The notes beneath the pieces are model-generated. The model was not told the origin of the DNA and made no database searches. It was given only the letters and a program-made list of their open reading frames with translations. DNA of 64,000 nt, taken from positions 1-64,000 of the forward strand of contig CALVTL010000007.1 in the NCBI GenBank assembly GCA_944362555.1, given 5' to 3'. Below are positions 55,095 to 64,000 of the stretch, piece after piece. Source of the DNA: an uncultured Clostridia bacterium (GTDB lineage: Bacteria; Bacillota; Clostridia; Christensenellales; Borkfalkiaceae). The translations under genes were made by a program, and so were the position numbers. Numbering within the stretch: position 1 is the stretch's first letter; each line of letters opens with the position of its first letter.

Positions 55095-55480
55095 CATAGA
55101 GGGTGCCTTTGAAAGCCTTCCCCTCGGGGGGAAGGTGTCACGAAGTGACGGATGAGGGGTCAAACAGGGCGACTGTTCCTTTGCCTCCCCCCTCATCACC
55201 GCCTTCGGCGGAGCTTCTCCCAAGGGAGAAGCCTTCCCCGCTCCGTGTCCCCCTGCCCCTGTCCATTGCCCCCCTTGTGTAAAGGGGGGATAAGGGGGGA
55301 TTGTTAAAGTCGGCACCGCGCAAGCAGGACAATCTCTCAGTCTCTTCGTGGCTGCTCCCTTTACAGGGTTCCCACAAAAATGCAACGCATTTTTGTGGGA
55401 TGTTGCACGGGAGCCTTGCCTTCTCTACTTCTTATCCTCCGTGCAAAAATCCCGCAAAAAGGCGCAGCCTTTTTGCGGGA
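55095..55480. repeat. composite repeat cluster (copy D)
   Basis: 55110-55240 is an inverted relative of the element at 31992-32100. 55262-55345 has GGGGGGATTGTTAAAGTCGG and GCACCGCGCAAGCAGGACAA as at 42248-42298. Hairpins of the CCCRCAAAAA family lie at 55371-55399 and 55451-55479. No gene is supported between 54787 and 55555. Confidence 0.75.
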
Positions 55481-55481
55481 A

Positions 55482-55527
55482 TAAAAAAAATGCGCGCGGG
55501 GCGCCCTTTTGAGGCGCCCCGCGCGCA
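55482..55527 (-). terminator. strong rho-independent terminator
   Basis: A 15-bp perfect stem (55491-55505 with 55513-55527) is followed on the minus strand by TTTTTTTTA, 28 nt past the DUF2229-like gene. Confidence 0.93.
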
Positions 55528-55555
55528 GCGGGAACATTCTTTCATGAAAACTTTA

Positions 55556-56839
55556 TTATTTTTCTTCGCGCAGCTCCTTCGCCCGCGCAAGCTCGCGTGC
55601 GGCGGAGAGCATGAGTTTTATCCTGTTCTCCTGATTGACGCGCGTCGCGGAGGGGTCGTAATCGACGGGGACGATGTTGACGTCGGGGAAAAACTGTTTG
55701 ACCGCGCGCACCGCGCCCTTGCCCGCGATATGGTTAGGCAGGCACCCGAAGGGCTGGGCGCAGACGATATTGCCCGTTCCCGATGCGGCAAGCGCCGCCA
55801 TCTCGGCGGGGATGAGCCAGCCCTCCCCCATCTTCACCCCCTGACTGATCACCTTGTCGGCATAGCCGCGCAGGTGTTCAAAGTCGTGCAGCGGCTCGAA
55901 GCGCGTCTTTTTCATGAGGGCGATGAGTTTTTTCTGCCTGCCGTACATCCACTTGTAGGCGAGGGCGAACATCCACGCCGTCTTTTTGCCCTTGTTGTAG
56001 AGCCTGGCGTCGTTGACGTTGTTGATGACGCAGTACAGAATGAAATCCATGAGCGCGGGGACGACGGGTTCGCACCCTTCGGCGAGCAAAAACTCCTCCA
56101 GGTGCGAGTTTCCGAGCGGAGAGTACTTGACGTAGATCTCCCCGACGATGCCCACTTTGATCTTCTTCTCCCCCGTGACGGGCACGGCAGAGAACGCCGC
56201 AAGGATGCGCCGCGCGCACCGCTTGAGGTGCTTGTATCCGCCGCCGTCGAGGGCGCGCTTCATCTCCTCCACGCACTGCGCCCGCACGCGGGCGCAGCTC
56301 CCCTCCTCCCGCTCGTAGGGCTTGGTCTGGTTGAAGCAGGTCATGATGAGGTCGCCGTAGAAGATGGCGTAGGCAAGGCGCAGAAAGCTCCCCAACGAGA
56401 GCTGCAAGCTATTGCCCTTTTCCAGCCCCGAGAAGTTGAGGGAGAGCACGGGCACCTGCGGGAACTCCGCCGCCATCGCCTTGCGGATGAGCGGGATATA
56501 GTTGCTCGCACGGCAGCCGCCGCCCGATTGGGTGATGAGCACCGCCGTTCTTGCGGGGTCGTACTTCCCGCTCTTCAACGCGTCGAGATACTGCCCGATG
56601 ACGCACAGCGCGGGGAAACAGGTGTCGTTATGAACGTGCTTCAGACCCTCGTCGATGACGGCGCGCCCCTCGTTGTGCAGCACTTCCACCTTGTAGCCCT
56701 CCCTGCGCATGACGTGCACGAGGAGGTCGAAGTGCCACGGGAGCATATCGGGGATGAGGATGGTGTGCGTCGCCTTCATTTCGGGCGTGAACACGGGATA
56801 GCCGCAGGTAAAATCGGCAACTTCTTCGATGTGTTTCAT
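55556..56839 (-). CDS. 2-hydroxyacyl-CoA dehydratase-related protein (C-terminal part of the activase/DUF2229 protein)
   Basis: A 427-residue protein corresponding to the last third of the ~1,400-residue 'acyl-CoA dehydratase activase' of many clostridia. Recognisable segments are TFEPLHD-like RFEPLHDFEHL, HNDTCFPALCVIGQYLDALKSG, ITQSGGGCRASNYIPLIRKAM, GEIYVKYSPLGNSHLEEFL and a C-terminal QPFGCLPNHIAGKG followed by VDYDPSATRVNQENRIKLML. The Cys residues resemble those that hold the iron-sulfur cluster in dehydratase subunits. The ATG at 56839 overlaps the upstream stop as ATGA and has GGGAGG upstream. The substrate of this protein family is unknown. Confidence 0.85.
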   Translation of the reverse strand: MKHIEEVADFTCGYPVFTPEMKATHTILIPDMLPWHFDLLVHVMRREGYKVEVLHNEGRAVIDEGLKHVHNDTCFPALCVIGQYLDALKSGKYDPARTAVLITQSGGGCRASNYIPLIRKAMAAEFPQVPVLSLNFSGLEKGNSLQLSLGSFLRLAYAIFYGDLIMTCFNQTKPYEREEGSCARVRAQCVEEMKRALDGGGYKHLKRCARRILAAFSAVPVTGEKKIKVGIVGEIYVKYSPLGNSHLEEFLLAEGCEPVVPALMDFILYCVINNVNDARLYNKGKKTAWMFALAYKWMYGRQKKLIALMKKTRFEPLHDFEHLRGYADKVISQGVKMGEGWLIPAEMAALAASGTGNIVCAQPFGCLPNHIAGKGAVRAVKQFFPDVNIVPVDYDPSATRVNQENRIKLMLSAARELARAKELREEK

Positions 56840-59766
56840 GACTTCCTCCCGAGTTCTTCGATGGCGGCGAGCAGCGAGCGCAGACGGATCTTGACGACGC
56901 CCAGATTGTTGATCTCGTCGATCTTGATCTGCGTATACAGCTTGCCGCGGCGCTCCAAAATGGCGCGCACCTCGTCCGTCGTGATGGCGTCGATGCCGCA
57001 GCCGAAGGAGACGAGCTGCACGAGGTTGACGTTCTTGCGGCGGGAGACGAACTCCGCCGCGCGGTAGAGGCGGGCGTGGTACGTCCACTGGTTGAGCACG
57101 TTCACTCTGACCTGCTCCCCCTCCTCAAAGACGGCGTCCTCCGAGAGGACGGCGACGCCCAGGGAATTGAGCAGTTTTCCGATGCCGTGGTTGATCTCGG
57201 GGTCGGCGTGGTACGGCCTTCCCGCGAGCACGATGACCTGCCTGCCCTGCCGCTCCGCCTCGGCGAGCACCCTTCTCCCCTCCGCCACGACGTCCGCGTG
57301 GAAGGCGGCATAGGCGTCCATCCCCGCGCGCAGGGCGCGGCGCAGGAGGGAGGCGGGCAGCTTCCACTGTTTGAGGGCGCGGCGCAGCGCACGCACCGCC
57401 GAGCGCTCGTCGTTGAGGTCGAGATAGGGCATGACGAAGTTGTCCTGCGTCAGGCGCTCGTTGTTCGCCTTGAGAAGCTCCGCATAGTAGGCGACGACGG
57501 GACAGTTGAAGTGGTTGACGGAGTCGTGCTCGTCGATGTTGTAGCTCTCGCAGGGGTAGAAGATGAAATCGACGCCCTTGTCGAGCAGCGATTCGATGTG
57601 CCCGTGCATGAGCTTGGCGGGATAGCACGCCGTGTCCGAGGCGACGGTGTGCTGTCCGCGGAAGTAGAGCTCGCGCGAGCTCCTGTCCGAGAGGACGACT
57701 TCAAACCCGCACGTCTCGAAGAATTTCACCCACAGAGGGAGCTGCTCGAACATGACGAGCTGCACGGGAAGCCCCACCCTGCCGCGCGCGCCTTCTGTGT
57801 GCGGGGCGGGCAGGGAGAGCAGTTTTTCGTACTTGAAGTTATAAATATCGGGCAGATCGTTCCTTGCGGGCAGTCCCGCGCCGCGTTCGCACTTGTTGCC
57901 CGAGATGAACCGCCTGCCGTCCGCAAAGGTGAGGATGTTGACGTTGCAGTGCGACGTGCACCCCTTGCAGGTGACGGAGCGCGACGTATAGGAGAAGGCG
58001 CGCAGCTCGGGTTCGGTGACGAGGGTGGAGATGAGCTTTTCGGCGGGGGTGTTCTCCTTGGCATAGAGCGCCGCGCCGAACGCGCCCATCAGCCCCGCGA
58101 TGGCGGGACGCACCACCTCTTTGCCCGTCTCCTTTTCAAAGGAGCGCAGCACGGCGTCGTTTAAGAAGGTGCCCCCCTGCACGACGATGTGCTCGCCGAG
58201 CTCCTCGGGCGTGCGGGCGCGGATGACCTTGTAAATGGCGTTCTTGACGATGGAGGAGGAGAGCCCCGCGGAGATGTCCTCCACGCTCGCGCCCTCCTTC
58301 TGCGCCTGTTTCACCGAACTGTTCATGAACACCGTGCAGCGGGAACCCAGCTCCACGGGGTGCTTGGCGAACAAGCCGAGGCGGGAAAATTCCTCTATCC
58401 CCATCCCCATCGCCTTGGCGAACGTCTGGATGAAGGAGCCGCAGCCCGACGAGCACGCCTCGTTGAGCATGATGGAGTCGATGGCGCGGTTCTTCACCTT
58501 GAAGCACTTGATGTCCTGCCCGCCGATGTCGATGATGAAATCGACATCGGGATTGAAGTGGAGCGCCGCCTTGAAGTGCGCCATCGTCTCGACGACGCCG
58601 AAGTCGATCTTGAGCGCGGCGCGCATCATGTCCTCGCCGTACCCCGTGACGCAGGCGCCGCGGATGACGATGCGGTCGCCGAGCAGCCCGTAAATTTCGC
58701 GCAGCTTGTCCGCCACGATGTCGAGCGGCTGCCCGTTGTTGGTCTGATAGTGCGAATATAAAATTTTGCAGTCGGGCGTGATGAGCATGAGTTTGGTGGT
58801 CGTCGAGCCCGAATCGATGCCCAGATACGCGTCCCCGCGATAGGTGAGCACGTTCTCGAAGGCGAGGTCGCTGCGGATATGGCGGGCGACGAAGGCGTCG
58901 TACTCCGCATGGTCGGCAAAGAGCGGCTCCCCCACCGTGATGCCCGAGCTGTCCGAGACGACCTGCAGGCGGGAGATGAGCTCGTCGATGTCCTCCACCC
59001 GCTCCTCGGCGGAATAGATCGCCGCGCCGATGGACATGAAGCAGGGCGCGGTGTCGGGGAATACGGCGTGCGCGTCGTCCAGCCCCAGCGTGCGCTTGAA
59101 CGCAAGGCGCAGCCCCTTCAAAAAGAAAAGCGGCCCGCCCAGAAAGAGCACGTTCCCCTTGATGCGCCGCCCCTGCGCAAGCCCGGAGACTGTCTGATCG
59201 ACGACCGCCTGGAAGATGGACGCCGCAATGTCCGCCTTGGACGCGCCCTGGTTCAAAAGAGGCTGGATGTCCGACTTGGCGAACACGCCGCAGCGCGAGG
59301 CGATGGGATAGACGCGCTCCGCCTGCAGGGCGAGCTTGTCCATCTCCTCGACGGTGAGGTCGAGAAGGGTCGCCATCTGGTCGATGAACGCACCCGTCCC
59401 CCCCGCGCAGCTCCCGTTCATGCGCTGTTCGGTGCCGCCCGTCACGAAGATGATCTTGGCGTCTTCGCCGCCCAGCTCCACCGCGACGTCCGTTTCGGGG
59501 TACAGCCTGCGGATGGCGCCGAACGCCGCCTGCACCTCCTGCACGAAGGGGATGTTCCCGCGCTGCGCAATGCCCAACCCCGCCGAGCCCGTGATGCAGA
59601 CGTGGAAGGCGTCCGCAAGCGGGCGGATATTTTCAAGTTCCTTTAAGACGCACTCCTTCACGCGCGAATAGTGGCGCACATAGGAGGAGTAGAGGATCTT
59701 TTCCCCCTCCATGAGGCACGCCTTCACCGTTGTGGAGCCGACGTCGATTCCGAGTAGTTTTTCCAT
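56836..59766 (-). CDS. acyl-CoA dehydratase activase (two BadF/HgdC-type ATPase domains) with DUF2229
   Basis: A 976-residue protein with two ASKHA-fold activator domains. Domain 1 (1-290) has GIDVGSTTVKACL, GSCAGGTGAFIDQM and SRCGVFAKSDIQ; domain 2 (about 315-590) has GIDSGSTTTKLML, EACSSGCGSFIQTF and GSRCTVFMNSSV. The Cys residues match those that bridge a [4Fe-4S] cluster in HgdC, which injects electrons into 2-hydroxyacyl-CoA dehydratases with ATP. A DUF2229 region follows with CKGCTSHCNV and DTACYPAKLMHGH. The protein is usually one ~1,400-residue chain; here it is split into this gene and the next with a 4-nt overlap. The ATG at 59766 follows AGGGA. Confidence 0.9.
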   Translation of the reverse strand: MEKLLGIDVGSTTVKACLMEGEKILYSSYVRHYSRVKECVLKELENIRPLADAFHVCITGSAGLGIAQRGNIPFVQEVQAAFGAIRRLYPETDVAVELGGEDAKIIFVTGGTEQRMNGSCAGGTGAFIDQMATLLDLTVEEMDKLALQAERVYPIASRCGVFAKSDIQPLLNQGASKADIAASIFQAVVDQTVSGLAQGRRIKGNVLFLGGPLFFLKGLRLAFKRTLGLDDAHAVFPDTAPCFMSIGAAIYSAEERVEDIDELISRLQVVSDSSGITVGEPLFADHAEYDAFVARHIRSDLAFENVLTYRGDAYLGIDSGSTTTKLMLITPDCKILYSHYQTNNGQPLDIVADKLREIYGLLGDRIVIRGACVTGYGEDMMRAALKIDFGVVETMAHFKAALHFNPDVDFIIDIGGQDIKCFKVKNRAIDSIMLNEACSSGCGSFIQTFAKAMGMGIEEFSRLGLFAKHPVELGSRCTVFMNSSVKQAQKEGASVEDISAGLSSSIVKNAIYKVIRARTPEELGEHIVVQGGTFLNDAVLRSFEKETGKEVVRPAIAGLMGAFGAALYAKENTPAEKLISTLVTEPELRAFSYTSRSVTCKGCTSHCNVNILTFADGRRFISGNKCERGAGLPARNDLPDIYNFKYEKLLSLPAPHTEGARGRVGLPVQLVMFEQLPLWVKFFETCGFEVVLSDRSSRELYFRGQHTVASDTACYPAKLMHGHIESLLDKGVDFIFYPCESYNIDEHDSVNHFNCPVVAYYAELLKANNERLTQDNFVMPYLDLNDERSAVRALRRALKQWKLPASLLRRALRAGMDAYAAFHADVVAEGRRVLAEAERQGRQVIVLAGRPYHADPEINHGIGKLLNSLGVAVLSEDAVFEEGEQVRVNVLNQWTYHARLYRAAEFVSRRKNVNLVQLVSFGCGIDAITTDEVRAILERRGKLYTQIKIDEINNLGVVKIRLRSLLAAIEELGRKS

Positions 59767-59849
59767 GGTAGATTCCCTGACCGGACTGCAAAGCGCCCCG
59801 TGCGAACCGCAAAAAGAGCCGCACATCCCGCGCCCGCCCTCCGTTTTTC

Positions 59850-59927
59850 CGCAAACATTTTTCTCCGAGGAAAAATTTTGCGGATTTGAGTACACTCTAT
59901 TATATCACACCCGTCAGAACTTGACAA
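59850..59927 (-). promoter_or_regulatory. promoter and leader hairpin of the activase operon
   Basis: Minus-strand TTGTCA (59922-59927), a 17-nt spacer and TATAAT (59899-59904). In the leader, CCGCAAA/TTTGCGG with A/T-rich inner pairs forms a hairpin at 59850-59884. Confidence 0.78.
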
Positions 59928-59957
59928 GTCCCGTAACTATGAAAAATCCGCGAAAAA

Positions 59958-60242
59958 TCACAAATGCGGGCGCGCGCCCTCTCCCCTTTTTTTGCAGCGG
60001 CGCAGGGCGTACATCTTTTTGGTGGCGGCGCCCCCGCGCAGGTGGCGCTCCTGTAAGTTGACGCCCAGCACGGCGCGCACCCGCCCGTAGAGCGCCCCGT
60101 CGATGGCGGCGAGCCGCTCGGTATCCTTGTGGACGGTGGATTTGCTCATGCCGAAGTGCTCGGCGCACGCGCGGACGGTGCACTTCGTCCCCGCGATATA
60201 CTCTCCGCACGCAACGGCGCGCTGCCCGATCGAATCCCACAT
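59958..60242 (-). CDS. spoIIID: stage III sporulation transcriptional regulator SpoIIID
   Basis: A 94-residue DNA-binding protein, the size of Bacillus subtilis SpoIIID (93). It shows the family pattern: GEYIAGTKCTVRACAEHFGMSKSTVHKDTERL (helix-turn-helix, about residues 13-44, quoted in part), then AVLGVNLQERHLRGGAATKKMY and a basic tail. SpoIIID switches mother-cell gene expression between sigma-E and sigma-K. I use the ATG at 60242, with GGGGGAA upstream; a longer frame adds 10 residues from the leader. The upstream region has a sigma-E-type promoter. Its presence indicates an endospore former. Confidence 0.92.
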   Translation of the reverse strand: MWDSIGQRAVACGEYIAGTKCTVRACAEHFGMSKSTVHKDTERLAAIDGALYGRVRAVLGVNLQERHLRGGAATKKMYALRRCKKRGEGARPHL

Positions 60243-60270
60243 AGGCGTTCCCCCACACAAAATGTGATAC

Positions 60271-60299
60271 ATTGTATGTCGGAAAATGCCGCATTATGT
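60271..60299 (-). promoter_or_regulatory. candidate sigma-E promoter of spoIIID
   Basis: Minus-strand CATACAAT (60271-60278) equals the sigma-E -10 consensus, 14 nt after ACATAAT (60293-60299), a fair -35 match. The start codon is about 30 nt downstream. Confidence 0.7.
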
Positions 60300-60350
60300 A
60301 TGATATGGGCAGCTTTCGCGCCTGTTCTCTCCGCAAAGCCGATCGGATAT

Positions 60351-60388
60351 AAAAAGTGCCGCCTGCCCTTCCGATAAGGGCAGGCGGC
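60351..60388 (-). terminator. terminator of the topoisomerase operon
   Basis: A 13-bp perfect stem GCCGCCTGCCCTT/AAGGGCAGGCGGC (60358-60370 with 60376-60388) is followed on the minus strand by ACTTTTTA. Confidence 0.9.
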
Positions 60389-60425
60389 GCGCAAAACACC
60401 GTAAAACTCTGTCCCGCGGCTGGAT

Positions 60426-62867
60426 TTACTCATCCTCGACTTCGCGGTACTTCATGGCAAAGACGGCGGTGGGCTTCCACTTGACGCCCTTTAACGGCCG
60501 TCCGCGCGTGGCGGTCGTGTCGATGGGCACGTCCTCGGTGGAGAGCTCCGTCATCGTGCCGTCGTCCTTGGCGACGGCGAGCAGGTAGGGATTGGTGACA
60601 TAGTCGGCAAAGAGGATGCTCTCCCCCTTCAGCGAGGTGATCTGCACGCCCTTACGGTATCTGGGGAGCGGGTCGATCTGCGCCGCGATGACGCGCTTGA
60701 ATCTGCCGTCCGACGTGACGAGCACGATCTCACCCTCGCCGTCGATCTGCGAAACAAAGACGACCTCGTCCCCCTCTTTGAGGTTGATTCCCTTGACGCC
60801 GCCCGAAACCCTGCCCTGCACGGGGATATCGTCCTTTTGCGCGTTGAGGCACATTCCGCCCTTGGTGACGAAGAACACGGTGACGCCCTCCTCATCCGCG
60901 TCGGGCTGCACTTTGATGAGCCGATCGCCCTCGTTGAGGCGCACTCCCTGGAACATCTGCTTGCCGACGGCGTATTCCGACCACGCCGTCTTTTTGATCA
61001 TGCCCTTTGCGGTGAAGAAAAGGAGATTCCCGCTGCCCGGCTCGGCAGGGAGGAGCGCGACGGGCTTTTCGTCCTTCTCCGCCTCGTCGAAGAGGTCGGA
61101 GAGCGCAAATCCCGCGTCGGAGAACTTGCAGGCGGCGTTCCCGCCGTAGAGGCGGAAGCAGTTGCCGCGGTCGGAGATGACGAGGAGCTGCTCGTCGGAG
61201 AGCAGGCGCACCCCCTTGAGCATCACCGAGCTCAACTTGGAGCTGGCGCCGATGGTCTTGTTGGAGGCGGAGAAGTTGCGCTCCGACATACATTTGAGCT
61301 TGCCGTCCGCCGTGATGCAGGCGACGCTCTGCACGCCGGGCGTCTTGACGTCGGCGCGCTCCGACTCCGCCTCGTCCTCCGAAAAGACGAGCACCGACTT
61401 TCTGGGCGTCTTGTATTTCTTTTTGATCTCCAGAAGCTCCTCTTTGACCACCTCGAGCTGCTTTCGCTGGCTGTTCACGATGGCGGTGAGCTTTTCGATG
61501 AGCTCTTTGAGGCGGGCGAGCTCCTCCTCCAATTTGAACACCTCGAGCTTGGTGAGGCGGGCGAGGCGCAGATCGAGGATGGCTTGCGCCTGCTTTTCGG
61601 AGAGGTCGAAGCGCTTGCGCAGTTTGTCGCGCGCGTCGGGCGTCGATTCGGCGTTCTTGATGATCTTGATGACTTCGTCGATGTTGCGGACGGCGATGAT
61701 GAGCCCTTCGAGGATGTGGCAGCGCTCCTTGGCGGCGGCGAGGTCGAAGCGGGTGCGCGCGAGCACCACTTCCCGCTGATAGTTGACGTAATAGCGGATG
61801 ATGTCCATCAGCCCCATCAGCATGGGCTTGCCGCCCGCGATGGCGACCATGTTCATGCCGAACGTCGTTTCAAGGTCGGTATACTTATAGAGGATCTTCA
61901 GGATCTTCTGCACGTCGCCCTCGGGACGCACCTCGACGACGGCGCGGATGCCCTCGCGGTCGCTCTCGTCCTGCACGCGCGAGATGGCGGCGAGCTCCTC
62001 CTTCTTCTCCTCCCGCAGGTCGGCGATCTTGCGCAGCAGCGCCGACTTGTTGACCTGATAGGGAAGTTCGGTGATGACGATATTCTTCTTGCCGCTGTCG
62101 CCGTCCTCCACGCGCACTTTGGCGCGCAGGATGATGCGCCCCTTGCCCGTCTTATACGCCTGGTTGAGTTCGTTGGCGATGATATACCCCCCCGTGGGGA
62201 AGTCGGGCGCGGGGATGTACTTTACCATCTCGTTGAGCTTGATGGAGGGCTTGTCGATATAGGCGACGACGCCGTCGATGCACTCCGCAAGGTTGTGGGG
62301 CGGGATGTTGGTCGCAAGCCCCACCGCGATGCCGGACGCCCCGTTCACGAGCAGATTGGGGAAGCGCCCGGGGAGCATATCGGGCTCCTTCAAGGAGTCG
62401 TCAAAGTTGAGCGAGAAGGGAACGGTGTTCTTTTCGAGGTCGCGCAGAAGTTCGAGCGCGAGCGGCTCGAGCCGCGCCTCCGTATAGCGCATGGCGGCGG
62501 CGGGGTCGCCGTCCACCGAGCCGAAATTGCCGTGCCCGTTGACGAGCGTTCTGCCCATGTTGAAGTCCTGCGCCATGCGCACCATCGCGTCATAGACGGA
62601 GGAATCGCCGTGCGGGTGATATTTACCCATGCAGTCGCCGACGATGCGCGCCGACTTTTTATGCGGCTTGTCGGGCGTGAGCCCCATCTCGAACATGGTG
62701 TAGAGGATGCGCCGCTGCACGGGCTTTAAGCCGTCCTCCACGCGCGGGAGGGCTCTGTCGAGGATGACGAATTCCGCATACGGGAGCATGGAGGCGGGCA
62801 GCACCTCCTCGAGCGGCGTGACGAACAGCGTGCCCTGCGGTTCCTGTTTTTTGGGTTCAGTCTTCAT
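60426..62867 (-). CDS. type II DNA topoisomerase subunit A (GyrA/ParC family)
   Basis: An 813-residue DNA-cleaving subunit. The breakage-reunion domain has [50 protein letters not shown] (partly quoted) and the catalytic Tyr in RYTEARL at about residue 127. A coiled-coil region ([21 protein letters not shown]) and a six-bladed C-terminal propeller follow. I see no clear QRRGGKG GyrA box at the start of the propeller; a degenerate [10 protein letters not shown] occurs later. The protein may therefore be ParC-like or a second gyrase. The ATG overlaps the end of subunit B by 11 nt. Confidence 0.88.
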   Translation of the reverse strand: MKTEPKKQEPQGTLFVTPLEEVLPASMLPYAEFVILDRALPRVEDGLKPVQRRILYTMFEMGLTPDKPHKKSARIVGDCMGKYHPHGDSSVYDAMVRMAQDFNMGRTLVNGHGNFGSVDGDPAAAMRYTEARLEPLALELLRDLEKNTVPFSLNFDDSLKEPDMLPGRFPNLLVNGASGIAVGLATNIPPHNLAECIDGVVAYIDKPSIKLNEMVKYIPAPDFPTGGYIIANELNQAYKTGKGRIILRAKVRVEDGDSGKKNIVITELPYQVNKSALLRKIADLREEKKEELAAISRVQDESDREGIRAVVEVRPEGDVQKILKILYKYTDLETTFGMNMVAIAGGKPMLMGLMDIIRYYVNYQREVVLARTRFDLAAAKERCHILEGLIIAVRNIDEVIKIIKNAESTPDARDKLRKRFDLSEKQAQAILDLRLARLTKLEVFKLEEELARLKELIEKLTAIVNSQRKQLEVVKEELLEIKKKYKTPRKSVLVFSEDEAESERADVKTPGVQSVACITADGKLKCMSERNFSASNKTIGASSKLSSVMLKGVRLLSDEQLLVISDRGNCFRLYGGNAACKFSDAGFALSDLFDEAEKDEKPVALLPAEPGSGNLLFFTAKGMIKKTAWSEYAVGKQMFQGVRLNEGDRLIKVQPDADEEGVTVFFVTKGGMCLNAQKDDIPVQGRVSGGVKGINLKEGDEVVFVSQIDGEGEIVLVTSDGRFKRVIAAQIDPLPRYRKGVQITSLKGESILFADYVTNPYLLAVAKDDGTMTELSTEDVPIDTTATRGRPLKGVKWKPTAVFAMKYREVEDE

Positions 62868-64000
62868 TGCCGCCCTCCTTTTTCAGCTTGACTTTGTCCA
62901 TAAAGGTATCCACTTTGTTGAAGTTGGCGTTGCGGTTGAGAAATTCCTTGCGCCCCTCCACCCTGTCGCCCATGAGCGTGGTGATCATGTCCTCCGCCGC
63001 GGCGGCATCCTCGATGGTGACCTGCGTGAGGTTGCGGCGCATGGGGTCCATCGTCGTCGTCCAGAGCTGGTCGGCGCTCATCTCCCCCAGCCCCTTGTAG
63101 CGCTGGATGAGGTAGCCCCGCCCCACCTTTTCGATCTTTTGCTGCAATTCCTTGTCGTCGTAGGCGTATTCCTCGGCGCTGCCGTTCGCCTTGTACACCT
63201 TGTAAAGGGGCGGCATCCCGATGTAGACGTGCCCCGCGTTGACGAGCGGGCGCATATAGCGGTAGAAGAAGGTCAGAAGGATGCAGCGGATGTGGAAGCC
63301 GTCCTGGTCGGCATCGGAGAGGATGATGACCTTGTGATAGTTGAGTTTGTCGAGGTTGAAGTCGTTCCCCACCCCCGCGCCGAGCGCCGAGATGATGGTG
63401 CGGATCTCCTCGTTGGCGAGCACCTGGTCGAGGCGCTTTTTCTCCACGTTCAGAGGCTTTCCGCGCAGGGGCAGGATGGATTGGTACTGCCTGACGCGCG
63501 CCTGCTTGGCGGTGCCGCCCGCCGAATCGCCCTCGACGATGAACAGCTCGTTGAGCTCGGGCTTTCTCCCCGAACAGGCGGCGAGCTTTCCGACGAGCGT
63601 CAGCGAATCGATGGAGTTCTTGGCGCGCGCCGTGTCCTTCGCCTGCCGCGCCGCGATGCGCACGCGCGCCGCGCCCTGCGCCTTTTTGATGATGTCCTCG
63701 AACGTCTTTTTGTTCTTGGGATTGGCGGCGAGCGCGCGCAGCCCCTCCACCACGCACCCTTCGACGGGCGAGCGCGCCTCGGGGTTGCCGAGCTTGGTCT
63801 TGGTCTGCCCCTCGAACTGCACGTTCTTCATCTTGATGGAGAGGACCGCCGTCAGCCCCTCGCGGAAGTCGTCGCCCAGAAGGTTGGCGTCCTTCTCTTT
63901 AAGCAGCTTATTGTCGCGCGCATAGTCGTTGAGCATCCGCGTGATGCCGCCGCGGAAGCCCATCTCGTGATACCCGCCCTCGGGCGTGGGGATGTTGTTG
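62857..64000 (-). CDS. type II DNA topoisomerase subunit B (GyrB/ParE family), 5' end outside the window
   Basis: The C-terminal ~380 residues of subunit B; the frame is open through position 64000, so the N-terminal ATPase part is missing from the window. Visible are the end of the transducer ([20 protein letters not shown]), the TOPRIM motifs [18 protein letters not shown] and [19 protein letters not shown], and the conserved [14 protein letters not shown]. The short insertion-free tail after TOPRIM fits both Gram-positive GyrB and ParE. Its stop overlaps the subunit A start by 11 nt, so the pair is translationally coupled. Confidence 0.9.
   Translation of the reverse strand, partial: NNIPTPEGGYHEMGFRGGITRMLNDYARDNKLLKEKDANLLGDDFREGLTAVLSIKMKNVQFEGQTKTKLGNPEARSPVEGCVVEGLRALAANPKNKKTFEDIIKKAQGAARVRIAARQAKDTARAKNSIDSLTLVGKLAACSGRKPELNELFIVEGDSAGGTAKQARVRQYQSILPLRGKPLNVEKKRLDQVLANEEIRTIISALGAGVGNDFNLDKLNYHKVIILSDADQDGFHIRCILLTFFYRYMRPLVNAGHVYIGMPPLYKVYKANGSAEEYAYDDKELQQKIEKVGRGYLIQRYKGLGEMSADQLWTTTMDPMRRNLTQVTIEDAAAAEDMITTLMGDRVEGRKEFLNRNANFNKVDTFMDKVKLKKEGGNED

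Overview
The window comes from a GC-rich, Gram-positive, endospore-forming member of the Bacillota, most likely a gut-type clostridium. The evidence is a SpoIIID-type sporulation regulator with a sigma-E-like promoter, a BclA-like collagen-repeat spore-surface protein, a clostridial acyl-CoA dehydratase activase pair, LplA/B/C-type sugar ABC components, strong GGAGG ribosome binding sites and sigma-A promoters of the TTGACA-N16/17-TATAAT type. I cannot name a species from the sequence.

Layout. 1-640 holds three direct ~108-bp repeats and two strong hairpins. 0.64-4.5 kb carries a LOG-family nucleotide hydrolase and a sugar kinase/isomerase pair (xylulokinase and fucose/arabinose isomerase family). 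4.6-10.3 kb has a collagen-like spore protein, a TPR glycosyltransferase, a DUF3737 protein and an iron alcohol dehydrogenase, separated by repeat-filled gaps. 11.5-16.8 kb is a GMP-synthesis region: a membrane protein overlapping guaB, then full-length guaA, then a second synthetase-only GMP synthase, each synthase gene followed immediately by a copy of a multi-hairpin element. 17-18.7 kb has two exported or membrane proteins, one a permuted NlpC/P60-like hydrolase. 18.8-27.6 kb is a compact phage head/DNA-packaging cassette on the minus strand (late regulator, large terminase, terminase-small-like, portal, scaffold, coat, connector-like, beta-rich hub-like, small protein) with no integrase, tail, protease or lysis genes in view. 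Two plus-strand membrane proteins with SH3-like and beta-propeller-like regions sit in and beside it. 30.6-54.8 kb is a plant-glycan utilisation locus: AraC regulator, binding protein and two permeases, two GH43 proteins, a 1,413-residue modular lipoprotein, a second lipoprotein, GH31, GH42, GH3, a DUF4965/glutaminase-like protein and an MBL-fold hydrolase. 55.6-60.2 kb has a split activase/DUF2229 pair and spoIIID. 60.4-64 kb has type II topoisomerase subunits A and B; the B gene runs off the right edge.

How it fits together. The glycan locus looks built for arabinose- and xylose-decorated polymers (arabinoxylan, xyloglucan or arabinogalactan side chains): extracellular lipoproteins bind and trim, the ABC system imports oligosaccharides, cytoplasmic GH31/GH42/GH3/GH43 enzymes finish them, and the isomerase and kinase near the left edge could feed the pentoses to the pentose phosphate pathway. 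The phage cassette is preceded by a promoter overlapped by a near-consensus Gram-positive LexA box, so SOS control is plausible.

The most unusual content is non-coding. The gaps hold families of palindromic repeats whose stems change sequence in both arms while loops and flanks stay fixed. The clearest is a ~215-bp multi-hairpin element found next to both GMP synthase genes, with a third copy interrupted by a second hairpin element. All functional names are from recognition of sequence motifs by eye; no database search was possible.
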